The notes under the pieces: model-generated
Told to the model about the DNA's origin: nothing
Seen by the model: the letters and a program-made list of their open reading frames with translations, nothing else
Databases searched by the model: none
Made by a program: the position numbers and the translations under genes
Assembly (NCBI RefSeq): GCF_013371215.1
Contig: NZ_JABWMH010000001.1
Span: forward strand, 744,001 to 808,000
Direction: 5' to 3'
Source: Parasphingorhabdus flavimaris
Lineage (GTDB): Bacteria > Pseudomonadota > Alphaproteobacteria > Sphingomonadales > Sphingomonadaceae
Length of the DNA stretch: 64,000 nucleotides
Shown here: one piece after another, positions 1-8,461 of the stretch
Position numbering within the stretch: position 1 is the first letter of the stretch
Layout of the letters: every line of letters starts with the position of its first letter

Positions 1-1839
1 GCCGAAAGCCCCGATCTGGTGCGGGCATTTTGGAAAGGCATATCGGCGATCAAGATATTGGACCCCGCCTGTGGTTCCGGCGCGTTCCTTTTTGCGGCAC
101 TCAATATCCAATATGACCTTTATGACGCTTGCCTTGAGCGTATGGAGCAATTCGTTGCCTCTGCCCCAGATAGCGGCGGCGGGCGTGGTCAGCTTTATTC
201 AGATTTCCGCGACGTGTTAAGACAAATTGCGCAGCATCCCAACCGAGACTATTTCATCTATAAATCGATTATCATCTCCAACCTCTATGGCGTCGATATT
301 ATGGACGAGGCCGTGGAGATTTGTAAGCTGCGTCTGTTCCTGAAACTGGCGTCACAGCTTGAAAGCCCGGACCAGATCGAACCGCTGCCCGATATTGATT
401 TCAACATTCGAGCTGGCAATACGCTCATTGGCTATACTTCCATTGCCGACGTGAAAAAGGCAACTGAAGCCAATGGCTTAGATTTCGATGACCGCGCCGG
501 CAAGATTGAAGCAGCAGCGCAAGACCTAGACCAAGCTTTCCGCTTATTCCGTGAACAGCAAACCAAATTGCATGGCGGAATAGAAGTCGATCATAAATCC
601 GAATTGCGTAGCCGATTGACCGCATTGGAAAGCCAGCTCGACCGTTTTCTCGCTAAAGACTATGGCGTCGATGTCCCTGAAATCGGAGATGATGATCTTG
701 CCGCCTCTGCAAATTTTCAGATTTGGAAAAATAGCCACAAGCCTTTCCATTGGCTGATTGAGTTTTACGGAATCATCAACGGCGGTGGGTTTGATGTGAT
801 CGTAGGAAACCCGCCATACATCGAGCTATCAAAGGTCAAAGCCGACTACATTCCAAGAGGCTACAAAACGGCCTCTGGCGGAAATCTTTACGGGTTATTT
901 GTCGAACATGAACACAAAATTGCATCTGCAAATACTTATACAGGTCTAATTGTGCCGATCTCAGTCATGTGCACGAAACGAACGACAGATGTGCAGCGTC
1001 AACTGTTGGCTAACTCCCAAGTATGGGCTTCAACTTTCGACGTCTTCCCCGCCCGCGCATTTGAAGGCGCAGCCCAGCGTGTTAGTATTGTGATCGCTGC
1101 CAACCCTTCTGGAATTCAACCTACCCTTCATACGACACGCTACCTCCGTTGGTTTCAGCAAGAACGTCCTTCTCTGATTGAAGGACTCGAATATGCGGAA
1201 ACCTCTGGTCTAGGAAAACTGGGTTGGTTGCCACGGCTCGGTTCATCGCGTGAAACTGCTATCTTGAAGCGTCTAACTGGCAAGCCATTGTCAGTTCAAA
1301 CAACGCGTGCAGGTGGCACCCCAATCTATGCTCATCGGATCGTCAATAATTTTGTAAAAGCTGTTAAATTTCCTCCCTACTTCAAGAAAGCCGACGGAAC
1401 CATCACAACTTCGGACGACTTCAAGATTCTTGGCCTAGATAAAACGATGATTGACCCTTTCGTTGCCGTCCTAAATTCGTCCTTATTTTATTGGTACTGG
1501 CGCGCACATGGCGACGGGTTTCATTGCGGGTATCGTGATATCGGGATGTTTCCATTCTCGCTGGATAAAATAGTTGAACCATTACGTTCAGAAATTGATC
1601 GACTGTCCGATGAGCTGAACGCCAGTCTTCGCGACAATTCGGAAATTCGCACAAGGAATCAAAAGGCAACTGGCCTGATACATTTACAAACTTTCTTCGT
1701 TGGAAAATCGAAAGATATTATTGATCAGATAGACATGGTACTTACAAAAATTGTTGGGATGTCGCACGAAGATACAGATTTCATCATCAACTACGATATC
1801 AAATACCGCATGGGCGCACATGAAGATGACCCCCATTGA
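1..1839 (+). CDS. N6-adenine DNA methyltransferase, Eco57I/type IIG-like (5' end cut by window)
   Basis: The frame is open at base 1, so the N-terminus is missing. Two class I methylase motifs are visible: the AdoMet-binding DPACGSGAF at residues 21-29 of the visible part and the catalytic NPPY at about 270-273. That order (motif I, then IV, with a long helical spacer) is the gamma-type arrangement of Eco57I, PglX and related adenine methylases. The part after NPPY resembles the target-recognition region of such enzymes. Its role would be modification of self DNA, either as part of a single-chain restriction enzyme or as one subunit of a multi-gene system. The next gene starts 20 bp before its stop, and two further genes follow with overlaps, so it belongs to a four-gene operon. 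Any nuclease or helicase domain lost upstream cannot be judged. Confidence 0.85.
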   Translation, partial: AESPDLVRAFWKGISAIKILDPACGSGAFLFAALNIQYDLYDACLERMEQFVASAPDSGGGRGQLYSDFRDVLRQIAQHPNRDYFIYKSIIISNLYGVDIMDEAVEICKLRLFLKLASQLESPDQIEPLPDIDFNIRAGNTLIGYTSIADVKKATEANGLDFDDRAGKIEAAAQDLDQAFRLFREQQTKLHGGIEVDHKSELRSRLTALESQLDRFLAKDYGVDVPEIGDDDLAASANFQIWKNSHKPFHWLIEFYGIINGGGFDVIVGNPPYIELSKVKADYIPRGYKTASGGNLYGLFVEHEHKIASANTYTGLIVPISVMCTKRTTDVQRQLLANSQVWASTFDVFPARAFEGAAQRVSIVIAANPSGIQPTLHTTRYLRWFQQERPSLIEGLEYAETSGLGKLGWLPRLGSSRETAILKRLTGKPLSVQTTRAGGTPIYAHRIVNNFVKAVKFPPYFKKADGTITTSDDFKILGLDKTMIDPFVAVLNSSLFYWYWRAHGDGFHCGYRDIGMFPFSLDKIVEPLRSEIDRLSDELNASLRDNSEIRTRNQKATGLIHLQTFFVGKSKDIIDQIDMVLTKIVGMSHEDTDFIINYDIKYRMGAHEDDPH

Positions 1840-2377
1840 TCCGCCGTCCCACCTTGGCAGCGCCGTATTGCTCGCGCGCCAACCCATCGCCTTCTTTTGC
1901 TCGCAGTCCTGTCCCGGCGATGTGATCCTAAAAGCGCAAGATTGGGCCAATGCGCGCGGCCCGAATAATCCGCCGGTGATTAGCGGTTTTCACACCCAAG
2001 TCGAACGCGACGTGCTCCGCATTCTTTTGCGCGGAAAAGCACCTGTCATTCATACCCTTGCACGTGCGGTCGAAGGAGCACGTCTGCCTACTGCGCTGCG
2101 AATAGCAGAGAAGGAGGGCCGTGCCCTAATCCTGTCCCCTTTTGCGGCCAGCGTAAAACGAACTACTTCCAGCACGTCAGAACAGCGCAATCGCTATATC
2201 CTCACCCAAGTCAGCAGCGTCCTTTTCGCCCACGCATCAAACGGAGGCAAAACCGAAATCCTTGCTGCTGAAGCTTTAACAATGGGCCTCCCTATTTTCA
2301 CCATGCAATCGCCAAGCAATGCCCATTTGATCATCATGGGCGCAAAGCCCATCAGCGTATTGGAAAACGAACGATGA
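1820..2377 (+). CDS. SLOG/DprA-like Rossmann-fold protein
   Basis: The start at 1820 (or the in-frame ATG at 1826) lies inside the end of the methylase gene; a longer open frame from 1751 would overlap more and is less likely. The product of about 185 residues has the pattern of the DprA/LOG-like nucleotide-binding fold: a GFHTQVERD segment near residue 55, an ILSPF strand, a short E-Q-R-N-R helix, and FAHASNGGKT followed by an acidic helix. Members of this superfamily bind DNA (DprA) or nucleotides (SLOG sensors). The protein is shorter than true DprA and lacks its flanking domains, so a natural-transformation role is unlikely. Its position between a methylase and a helicase-nuclease suggests a sensor or DNA-handling part of a defence system; that is inference. 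Confidence 0.65.
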   Translation: MKMTPIDPPSHLGSAVLLARQPIAFFCSQSCPGDVILKAQDWANARGPNNPPVISGFHTQVERDVLRILLRGKAPVIHTLARAVEGARLPTALRIAEKEGRALILSPFAASVKRTTSSTSEQRNRYILTQVSSVLFAHASNGGKTEILAAEALTMGLPIFTMQSPSNAHLIIMGAKPISVLENER

Positions 2378-3129
2378 CCATCAATCCAAATTTTTCGGCG
2401 ATTCCTGCCGAGGTGCTCTCGGAAATTCGGGAAGGTGCCAAAACCGAATGGCCCGATGATTCTGAGATGCAAGACTATTACATCGATGAAGAAGCCGGCG
2501 GTTATTTGGCTGTTCAATCCATTGAGTATGGTGCCGCGTTACCAGTCCAAACTAATATTTTGGCCGAGGCGATGGAATTTCATGACACATGGGAAAGCCG
2601 GGCAGGCTTCGTTCAAGAAGAAGTTGAAGCTTATTCTGAACTCCAAACGCTGCCCCCGGACGACATACCTTCTGATGCGTTCGACGGCTTCGTGAAGTCT
2701 GCCGCTGCCGAAAACGATTGGTACAGCCTACAATTAGACGAGGTGAAGCGGGCAATTGACGGTTATCGCTACATCCAGCGGACGCGAGAAAAAGTCGAGC
2801 CAATCCGCGACCTTCTCGTTCGGATGGAGGATATCATCGGACAGGAATGCTATAACGCCAACATCCAGAATTACAGCTCATGGGGTGAATGGGACGGCGA
2901 AGGTCGCTCATTTCGATACCCCGTCACATACATCCGCAAAGGTGAGGAAGAGAAAAGGCGAGCGCGAACCGCCGATTTGGAACATGAAGAACTTGTGACG
3001 GGCCACTACAAATTCGGCGCGAATGAACTGAGCATATACCGCGCGCTTTTAAAGGTCGTGGACATGCTGGAAGCCGAATATGGGTTTCAACGGCCTAAGT
3101 TAGATCGAGAGGCAGGAACAAATGATTGA
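2374..3129 (+). CDS. Uncharacterised 251-aa protein of the methylase-helicase operon
   Basis: I do not recognise this family. The start overlaps the previous stop as ATGA, and the next gene begins 8 bp before its own stop, so translation is coupled on both sides. The product is acidic in its N-terminal half, predicted soluble and mostly helical, with no signal peptide or membrane segment. A central charged helix (residues about 125-160) is followed by a region rich in Tyr, Trp and Gly around residues 160-185. No catalytic motif is apparent. It could be a structural or adaptor subunit specific to the system. Confidence 0.8.
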   Translation: MTINPNFSAIPAEVLSEIREGAKTEWPDDSEMQDYYIDEEAGGYLAVQSIEYGAALPVQTNILAEAMEFHDTWESRAGFVQEEVEAYSELQTLPPDDIPSDAFDGFVKSAAAENDWYSLQLDEVKRAIDGYRYIQRTREKVEPIRDLLVRMEDIIGQECYNANIQNYSSWGEWDGEGRSFRYPVTYIRKGEEEKRRARTADLEHEELVTGHYKFGANELSIYRALLKVVDMLEAEYGFQRPKLDREAGTND

Positions 3130-6100
3130 AGGTGCACGTAAACTTCCGATGAAACACCTTTCAGTCCGCGTGCCTTGGCATGATTCCGGATGGAACGGCA
3201 AAGTCTGCTCTAACCCGCTTGGAAATACTTATTGCATCGCTCTACCCCGCATCGGCGATACCCGCGATGACGAATGGGAAAACGAGAACGCCGGTGAAAT
3301 GTTTGATCCAGACGGCGTGCGTCTTCCTGCCTGCGCGGCGGAGCGCGGAGCATTCATGTCCGAAGCCGCCTATGAGCGGCGCTTTCCCCATCCCTATGCG
3401 CGGCAGAACAATGCGCTCTACACCCATTTTCGCACGACAACTTTTCGCCATGCCCCGCGCTCCGCATCCGCTGTCCCCTTCGCCTGGATGATGAAAGAAG
3501 CGAAGACTGGCATTCCAGCCATCGCGGACCGCTTGGGCCTCGGCTTTCGCCCGGAACGCGAACCAGACCTCGGCTTTCACAGTATCTGGGTGCAGGAGCG
3601 ATCCAACCAACTCGTCATGCTTGATACGTTCTTCGAAGCGATCAATCCGCAAGAATCGTTGGTGTTCTTCTATGCCAAGCGGACCCCTTTGACCGATGAC
3701 CCGCGCAGGGTGATCGTTGGCATAGGCCGGGTAACCGGGGTAAGCGGCCCAACGGAATATGCCTATGAAGACCGGCACGACGATGCTTTGCGGTCCATGG
3801 TTTGGGAACGCAATGTCAGTCATTCGATCCGGCCTGAAATCGGCGATGGCTTCCTGTTGCCCTATCAAGAGCTGTTAGAACTCGCTGCCGGTGATGCGGA
3901 CTTTGATCCGTCGCTCTATGTGCTCCATGCCTCGGAGGAGCATTGGGATGCTTTCTCAATGGGTTCGGAGCATGTCAGCCACGACCAGGCTGTTTCGGTT
4001 CTTTTGTCCGCTGCAAATGTGGTCGCGCGCTATGAAGCCCTGTTGCCCGGAGCATGGGACAAAGCGCGAAGCTGGATCGACGCGGAACTCAATCGTCTAT
4101 GGCGACTACGCGGGGCATTCCCCGGCCTCGGCTCGGCCCTGAGCGCGCTGGGTCTGGAAAATGGTACGCTCATCGCCCACGAAGTGGGTAGGCTGCTACA
4201 TGCCGATGGCAAGGAAGAAGTGCGTGATCCTTGGCCACTCGTTGATTCTGTATTGCGTGACCCGCTGAAACTCCCTGCCGATCTCAGGAAATCCGTTGGT
4301 CCAGTCATCGTAAAACTGTGGGACAAACTTCAGCCCGAACGGCGCGCCCTCCTGAAATTGCTCGCCCGTTTTGAAATCTCTAAAGAACAGGCGCAACGAT
4401 GGTGGATACATGAGGTTCGTAAGAAAGCAGGACTAAACATCGAAGATGGCCAGATACTGGCCAATCCTTATCTTTGCTATGAAATGGATCGCGGTCGGCT
4501 CGATGCCATTCCCTTGAGCACTATTGATAGGGGGGTATTCCCAGACCCCCAGATCGAAGTAGCTATTCCTATTCCGCATCCTTCAGCCTGCCCGGAACCG
4601 ATCGACCCCAGACGTGGCAGAGCGTTTATTCTCAAAACTTTGGAAGAGGCCACGACCGAAGGGCACACGCTGTTGCCGCAAGAATGGATTGTGAACCGGA
4701 TTCGCGACGCGGAATTAGCACCTGCATGTCCCATTGGCAGCGATTGGTTCGAAGCATTTGGTGACAAGCTTGCTCCCGTCCTTTCGGAAGCTGACGATGC
4801 TTCTGGAAGCCCAGCTTGGCAGCTTGATCGCTATGCAGACGCGCGGACGTTTATCAGCGCTCGTATCCGCAAGCGCCTCAAAGGGATGCGCCATGACATT
4901 AGCGAAAACTGGCGTGCACTGATCGATAAAGTCATCCCTGATCCTGCAAAAGCAGATGATGTTGAGGAACAGGCTGCCCGGAATGAGAAAGCTGTCGCCT
5001 TAGAAGAGGTCTTCCGGTCGCGCGTTGTCGCGTTGATCGGTCCAGCGGGTACAGGAAAAACCACTTTGTTGCAGGCGTTGTTATCCATTCCAACAGTCAA
5101 GCAAGGTGGTGTCTTATTACTCGCGCCAACGGGCAAGGCTCGCGTTCAAATGCAGAAAAAGGCTGGCGACGTGAAGGCCTATACGTTGGCACAGTTTTTG
5201 TCAGAATTTGGCCGCTATGACGGCAAATCTTTCCGTTATTTTGTAACGGGCCAACAACCACGCGAAAATGGTTATTCCACTGTCATTATTGACGAAGCCT
5301 CTATGCTCACAGAGGACCAACTGGCTGCGACACTCGATGCCCTTGACCCTGCCGCCGTGCAGCGGCTGGTGCTGGTCGGAGACCCCCGCCAGCTACCTCC
5401 AATCGGAGCGGGGCGTCCCTTTGTCGATATCATCACGCTCCTAAGCGAAAGTGACGCAAAGCCAGCCCCCGGTCTTGCTGAGCTTAGCATTGTCCGCCGC
5501 CAAACGGGTGGGGACGGTGTACTGCTCTCACGCTGGTTTTCCGGAGAAGCGCCTGACCCCGGAGCGGACGAAATTTGGGATAGGCTGTCTTCTGGACAAG
5601 CCGAAGGCGTTCGTGCGGTTCAATGGGATGGAGATGCGGACCTTCACAAAAAACTGCTGGTAGAATTAACTGCACATGTCCGACGCGATGCGGACCCATC
5701 TTGGTCCGATGAGACCGCGTTTGAAGTCAGTCTCGGCGGATCAGAGTTTAGAGGTCGAGTCTATTTTTCGCAGTCTCGCGCAGTTGACGGACAGCGAAAT
5801 GGCGGCGGAGCGAATACTGAAAGTTGGCAAATTCTTGCACCTCTTCGTGGAGGGGAGACTGGCGTCGATGGGATGAATCGCTGGATAAAAAGGCTATTTC
5901 GGAATTCGGTGCGTTCTTGGGCGGAGCCAGAAAACCCAAGATATCGCAAGGTTGCAAAGGCAATGGGAAGCCAAGGCATCCTCTATGGTGACAAGGTCAT
6001 CAATCTTTCTAACGGTAGGCGTTTCGACGTTTACCCAGAAGATCCAAACGCCTATCTTGCGAACGGCGAGATTGGTTTAGCCGTTGGTCAATACAAGGGG

Positions 6101-6868
6101 ACCAAATGGAAGCCTAAGAAACTTCCATGGAAGCTTGAGGTCGAGTTTTCAACGCAGCTCGGCCAGAAATTTGGCTTTTCCGGATCAGACTTTTCTGAAG
6201 ACGGCAACGACCGTCTTGAGCTTGCCTATGCTCTAACGATTCACAAGTCGCAAGGGAGCGAGTTTGGAACAACATTCGTGGTCATTCCAAACCCTTGTCG
6301 GCTTTTGTCACGCGAGCTTCTCTACACGGCGTTAACGCGTCAACAACAGGAAGTAGTTGTTTTTCATCAAGGCGAAATTCGCGAATTGATGAAAATGTCT
6401 GATGCCGCAAACTCAGATACGGCGCACCGCCTCACTAACCTGTTCACAAAGCCGTCGCTGGTTTCTCATGGAACCGCGTTTTTGGAACAAGGTTTGGTTC
6501 ACCGAACCATTCGTGGTGAGCTTGTTCGATCAAAGTCAGAAGTCATCATCGCAAATTTGTTAGACAGTATGGGTGTTCCATATAGCTACGAGCAGCCCTT
6601 TGTCGGGCGCGATGGTACATTAAGATATCCTGATTTCACGGTGGAAGACGCCGAAAGCGGTCGCCGCCTGTTGATCGAGCATTTAGGTATGCTTGACCGG
6701 CCTGACTACAAAAGCCGTTGGGAAAAGAAGCTTCTTTGGTACCGAAAAATGGGTGTGTTGCCAGTTGAGGAAAGCCAATCAGCGATTGGACTGCTAACTA
6801 CAACCGAGGTCACTGGCTTCGATGCTGCAGAAGTCAAAATTAGAATTGAAGCAGCTCTTGAAATCTGA
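3122..6868 (+). CDS. RecD-like SF1 helicase with C-terminal PD-(D/E)XK-like nuclease domain
   Basis: This 1248-aa protein has a long N-terminal region (about 1-620) without a fold I recognise. An SF1B helicase core follows: Walker A GPAGTGKTT at about 638-646, Walker B VIIDEAS near 720, motif III GDPRQLPPIG near 752, a UvrD/RecD-type IHKSQGSEF near 1037 and YTALTR near 1067. The C-terminal segment (about 1136-1200) has SEVIIANLLDSMG, then Y-PDFTV and LIEHLG, then the charged helix and WY that typify a PD-(D/E)XK-type domain found on many helicases and defence proteins. The EHL form replaces the usual ExK lysine, so nuclease activity is not certain. It is the last gene of the operon. It would be expected to move along and cut DNA; the pairing with a methylase suggests restriction. 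Confidence 0.85.
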   Translation: MIEGARKLPMKHLSVRVPWHDSGWNGKVCSNPLGNTYCIALPRIGDTRDDEWENENAGEMFDPDGVRLPACAAERGAFMSEAAYERRFPHPYARQNNALYTHFRTTTFRHAPRSASAVPFAWMMKEAKTGIPAIADRLGLGFRPEREPDLGFHSIWVQERSNQLVMLDTFFEAINPQESLVFFYAKRTPLTDDPRRVIVGIGRVTGVSGPTEYAYEDRHDDALRSMVWERNVSHSIRPEIGDGFLLPYQELLELAAGDADFDPSLYVLHASEEHWDAFSMGSEHVSHDQAVSVLLSAANVVARYEALLPGAWDKARSWIDAELNRLWRLRGAFPGLGSALSALGLENGTLIAHEVGRLLHADGKEEVRDPWPLVDSVLRDPLKLPADLRKSVGPVIVKLWDKLQPERRALLKLLARFEISKEQAQRWWIHEVRKKAGLNIEDGQILANPYLCYEMDRGRLDAIPLSTIDRGVFPDPQIEVAIPIPHPSACPEPIDPRRGRAFILKTLEEATTEGHTLLPQEWIVNRIRDAELAPACPIGSDWFEAFGDKLAPVLSEADDASGSPAWQLDRYADARTFISARIRKRLKGMRHDISENWRALIDKVIPDPAKADDVEEQAARNEKAVALEEVFRSRVVALIGPAGTGKTTLLQALLSIPTVKQGGVLLLAPTGKARVQMQKKAGDVKAYTLAQFLSEFGRYDGKSFRYFVTGQQPRENGYSTVIIDEASMLTEDQLAATLDALDPAAVQRLVLVGDPRQLPPIGAGRPFVDIITLLSESDAKPAPGLAELSIVRRQTGGDGVLLSRWFSGEAPDPGADEIWDRLSSGQAEGVRAVQWDGDADLHKKLLVELTAHVRRDADPSWSDETAFEVSLGGSEFRGRVYFSQSRAVDGQRNGGGANTESWQILAPLRGGETGVDGMNRWIKRLFRNSVRSWAEPENPRYRKVAKAMGSQGILYGDKVINLSNGRRFDVYPEDPNAYLANGEIGLAVGQYKGTKWKPKKLPWKLEVEFSTQLGQKFGFSGSDFSEDGNDRLELAYALTIHKSQGSEFGTTFVVIPNPCRLLSRELLYTALTRQQQEVVVFHQGEIRELMKMSDAANSDTAHRLTNLFTKPSLVSHGTAFLEQGLVHRTIRGELVRSKSEVIIANLLDSMGVPYSYEQPFVGRDGTLRYPDFTVEDAESGRRLLIEHLGMLDRPDYKSRWEKKLLWYRKMGVLPVEESQSAIGLLTTTEVTGFDAAEVKIRIEAALEI

Positions 6869-7406
6869 TTACGAATGCTTTTTGCGAACATATAGCTGAA
6901 TTGTGATCGCTGCCTGACGGCAACCCGCTCTATTCGCCTACGCGAACCAAGCCTGTAGTCTTGGCCCTTCGGGTGACGATCAGGAGCGTGGGATAATGAG
7001 CGGGACTTTTTAAGGTCGCGCTCTGTCCCGCGCTACGCGCTCCTGAGGGCGTGGCTTTTTTGTCTAACCCGCTGGCACTCTCGCCTCTCTTCTTGCCCGA
7101 TGGGCGCTGACGCACAATTGCGCGCGCACACCATCCGGCGGCGACGCGCCGTTGCGAGGGTGCCGTTCGTGTGCCGCGTTGCGGTTGTGGGAGCCTAACC
7201 GGCTCCGTTTTCTTTATTGTTGGGAACGCCAAGGGCTTCGCCCTCTCGTTTCCCAAAGCAGAATAGTCACCCCCGTGTGGCGGGCTTCGCCCGCTGGCCC
7301 GCGCCAAGGGCAACGATTCAGCTTTCCCTCCCCCTCCCATCCTCGCCGGAAGGCAGAGCCGCATGTCGCAAGGCGTTTGCGGCTTTCAGCCAAGAGGAGG
7401 CAGAAA
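6869..7406. other. 538-bp gene-free stretch, GC-rich and highly self-complementary
   Basis: No convincing gene is seen; the open frames on either strand have no ribosome-binding site or recognisable product. The stretch is unusually rich in inverted repeats. Besides the nested stems at 6980-7046 (listed separately), an imperfect hairpin spans 7221-7255 (TGGGAA-CG pairing with CGTTTCCCA) with an inner AGGGC-TTC-GCCCT at 7232-7244, and GCGGGC-TTC-GCCCGC lies at 7280-7294. It sits between the defence-like operon and the small genes from 7407. Confidence 0.6.
6980..7061 (+). ncRNA. Candidate structured RNA or complex terminator downstream of the helicase operon
   Basis: Two nested perfect stems are visible: the outer pairs TCAGGAGCG (6980-6988) with CGCTCCTGA (7038-7046), and the inner pairs GCGGGAC (7000-7006) with GTCCCGC (7025-7031). 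A run of T follows at about 7055-7060, as in an intrinsic terminator. It begins 112 bp after the helicase-nuclease stop codon. It could be a terminator, a stable non-coding RNA or a palindromic repeat; the sequence alone does not decide. Confidence 0.4.
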
Positions 7407-7595
7407 ATGTGTGATTTACAATTAATGTATCGTGAGTGCGGGGCGGAAACGCGGGACGATTATCTGCGCGGTATCGCCAACGAGAACGGTTTGCCGCTGG
7501 CCTGTGTGCGCAAGATTGCCGAGCGGCTTGGCGAACGCGAGGATTTCGGGGCGCTTGTTTTGATTTGCGAAACCCGCAGGGGGGTGGTCCGATGA
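7407..7595 (+). CDS. Small uncharacterised plasmid-type protein, 62 aa
   Basis: The ATG at 7407 follows a strong ribosome-binding site (AGGAGG at 7395-7400), which decides this start over upstream codons in the same frame. The product has a short helical segment resembling a helix-turn-helix turn (DYLRGIANENGLPLACVRKIAERLG, described here by its ends at residues about 17-41), but it is too short for a firm call. The following DUF3768 gene starts 4 bp before its stop. The pair is typical of small genes carried by alphaproteobacterial plasmids and islands. Confidence 0.7.
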   Translation: MCDLQLMYRECGAETRDDYLRGIANENGLPLACVRKIAERLGEREDFGALVLICETRRGVVR

Positions 7596-8002
7596 GCGCC
7601 GCCCTTGAGAACAGTGCCGCAGCGCGGGAGCAAACGGCGCGGATTGCCCGATTGAACGACCTTGCACGGCAAGCAATGGGCGTTGCTTGCACTCCTGTTG
7701 CCACCGCCGGATTCCGGTCGCTGCCGGATGCAGACCAGTCACAGGTGCGCGAACTTATTGAAACCTTTGATGCTTTCACCGACGACAATGACCCGCACGG
7801 CGAGCGCGATTTCGGTTCGATTTACCAGCTTCGCGATAGAAGCTGGACGACCGAGCGCCCGCGAAGCCAAGAGGATGAGTGCGAACGGGTGTTCTGGAAA
7901 CTGGATTATTACGACCGCAACTTGGAGTTTGCCAGCGAAGACGCTGCCAATCCAGCCATCACGCGGCGCGTTCTGACAATCATGCTGTCCGATGAATATT
8001 GA
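7592..8002 (+). CDS. DUF3768 family protein
   Basis: The start at 7592 overlaps the previous stop (ATGA), giving 136 residues; an open frame reaching back to 7436 would overlap the previous gene entirely. The sequence shows the family hallmarks: LNDLARQ near the N-terminus, FDAFTDDNDPHGERDFG in the middle, FWKLDYYDRNLEF and the C-terminal TRRVLTIML-EY. The family is frequent on plasmids and integrated elements of Alphaproteobacteria; its function is unknown. Together with its neighbours it marks this stretch as mobile-element backbone. Confidence 0.85.
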   Translation: MSAALENSAAAREQTARIARLNDLARQAMGVACTPVATAGFRSLPDADQSQVRELIETFDAFTDDNDPHGERDFGSIYQLRDRSWTTERPRSQEDECERVFWKLDYYDRNLEFASEDAANPAITRRVLTIMLSDEY

Positions 8003-8016
8003 GCGGAGCCAGAGCC

Positions 8017-8208
8017 ATGAAACGCAAAGACCTTGCCACCATCACACTTTCTGACCCTGACCAGATGATGTTGGGCGGCGTTGCGCCGGTTAGCATAGGT
8101 GAGCGGCTTGGTTGGCTTGCCGAGCAGCCGATGCAGCCCCACCGCGAGCAGAAGCCGCTCGACATCGGATTTTGGAATCCGATGCGTGACCAGATTGAAA
8201 TGTTCTAA
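8017..8208 (+). CDS. Small uncharacterised protein, 63 aa
   Basis: The ATG at 8017 follows GCGGAG (8002-8007) and lies 14 bp after the DUF3768 stop, so the three small genes form one operon. The product is hydrophilic, with a Met-Met-Leu-Gly-Gly turn near residue 14 and no recognisable domain. A perfect hairpin 32 bp downstream of the stop may end the transcript. I cannot assign a function. Confidence 0.6.
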   Translation: MKRKDLATITLSDPDQMMLGGVAPVSIGERLGWLAEQPMQPHREQKPLDIGFWNPMRDQIEMF

Positions 8209-8240
8209 CCGTGATTGCATCGCCAGCCATGTATTTTCGC

Positions 8241-8263
8241 GGCCCGTCCATGCGGGACGGGCC
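8241..8263 (+). terminator. Perfect 9-bp hairpin after the small-gene operon
   Basis: GGCCCGTCC (8241-8249) pairs with GGACGGGCC (8255-8263) around a 5-nt loop. There is no clear T-run after it, so it is a possible rather than a classical terminator. A second perfect stem, ATCGGCGCG/CGCGCCGAT, lies at 8293-8325. Confidence 0.45.
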
Positions 8264-8334
8264 AAGGCCGACTGCCTTTGCATTCGGCCTCAATCGGCGC
8301 GTCAGCTTATGGCTGCCGCGCCGATGAGCGAAAA

Positions 8335-8372
8335 GATATGGATATTTATGGGTCGCATTACGGGTAGTGACG
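8335..8372. repeat. Left flank repeat of the NERD-helicase gene
   Basis: TATGGATATTTATGGGT (about 8338-8354) recurs, with one change, at 10489-10505 beyond the other end of the helicase gene in the same orientation. The adjoining GGTAGTGACG (8363-8372) recurs inverted, as CGTCACTACC, at 10458-10467. The two flanks therefore share about 30 bases in pieces. This could be the scar of an insertion or two related regulatory sites. Confidence 0.5.
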
Positions 8373-8461
8373 CATTTTCGGCTATGAGTTCGCGAAACTA
8401 GCAAATGCCCAAGACCCGCCGACAACGCGGCGCGCAAGTTTTTTGCTTGGCCAAAAATAGT

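Noticed and set aside
1820-2377. True DprA of natural transformation
   Set aside because: The protein is far shorter than DprA and sits in a methylase/helicase operon, so a SLOG/DprA-like relative is the safer call.
6930-7364. 144-aa minus-strand frame in the gene-free stretch after the helicase
   Set aside because: It has no ribosome-binding site, its residues are low-complexity Arg/Pro/Gly, and it runs through the hairpin structures.
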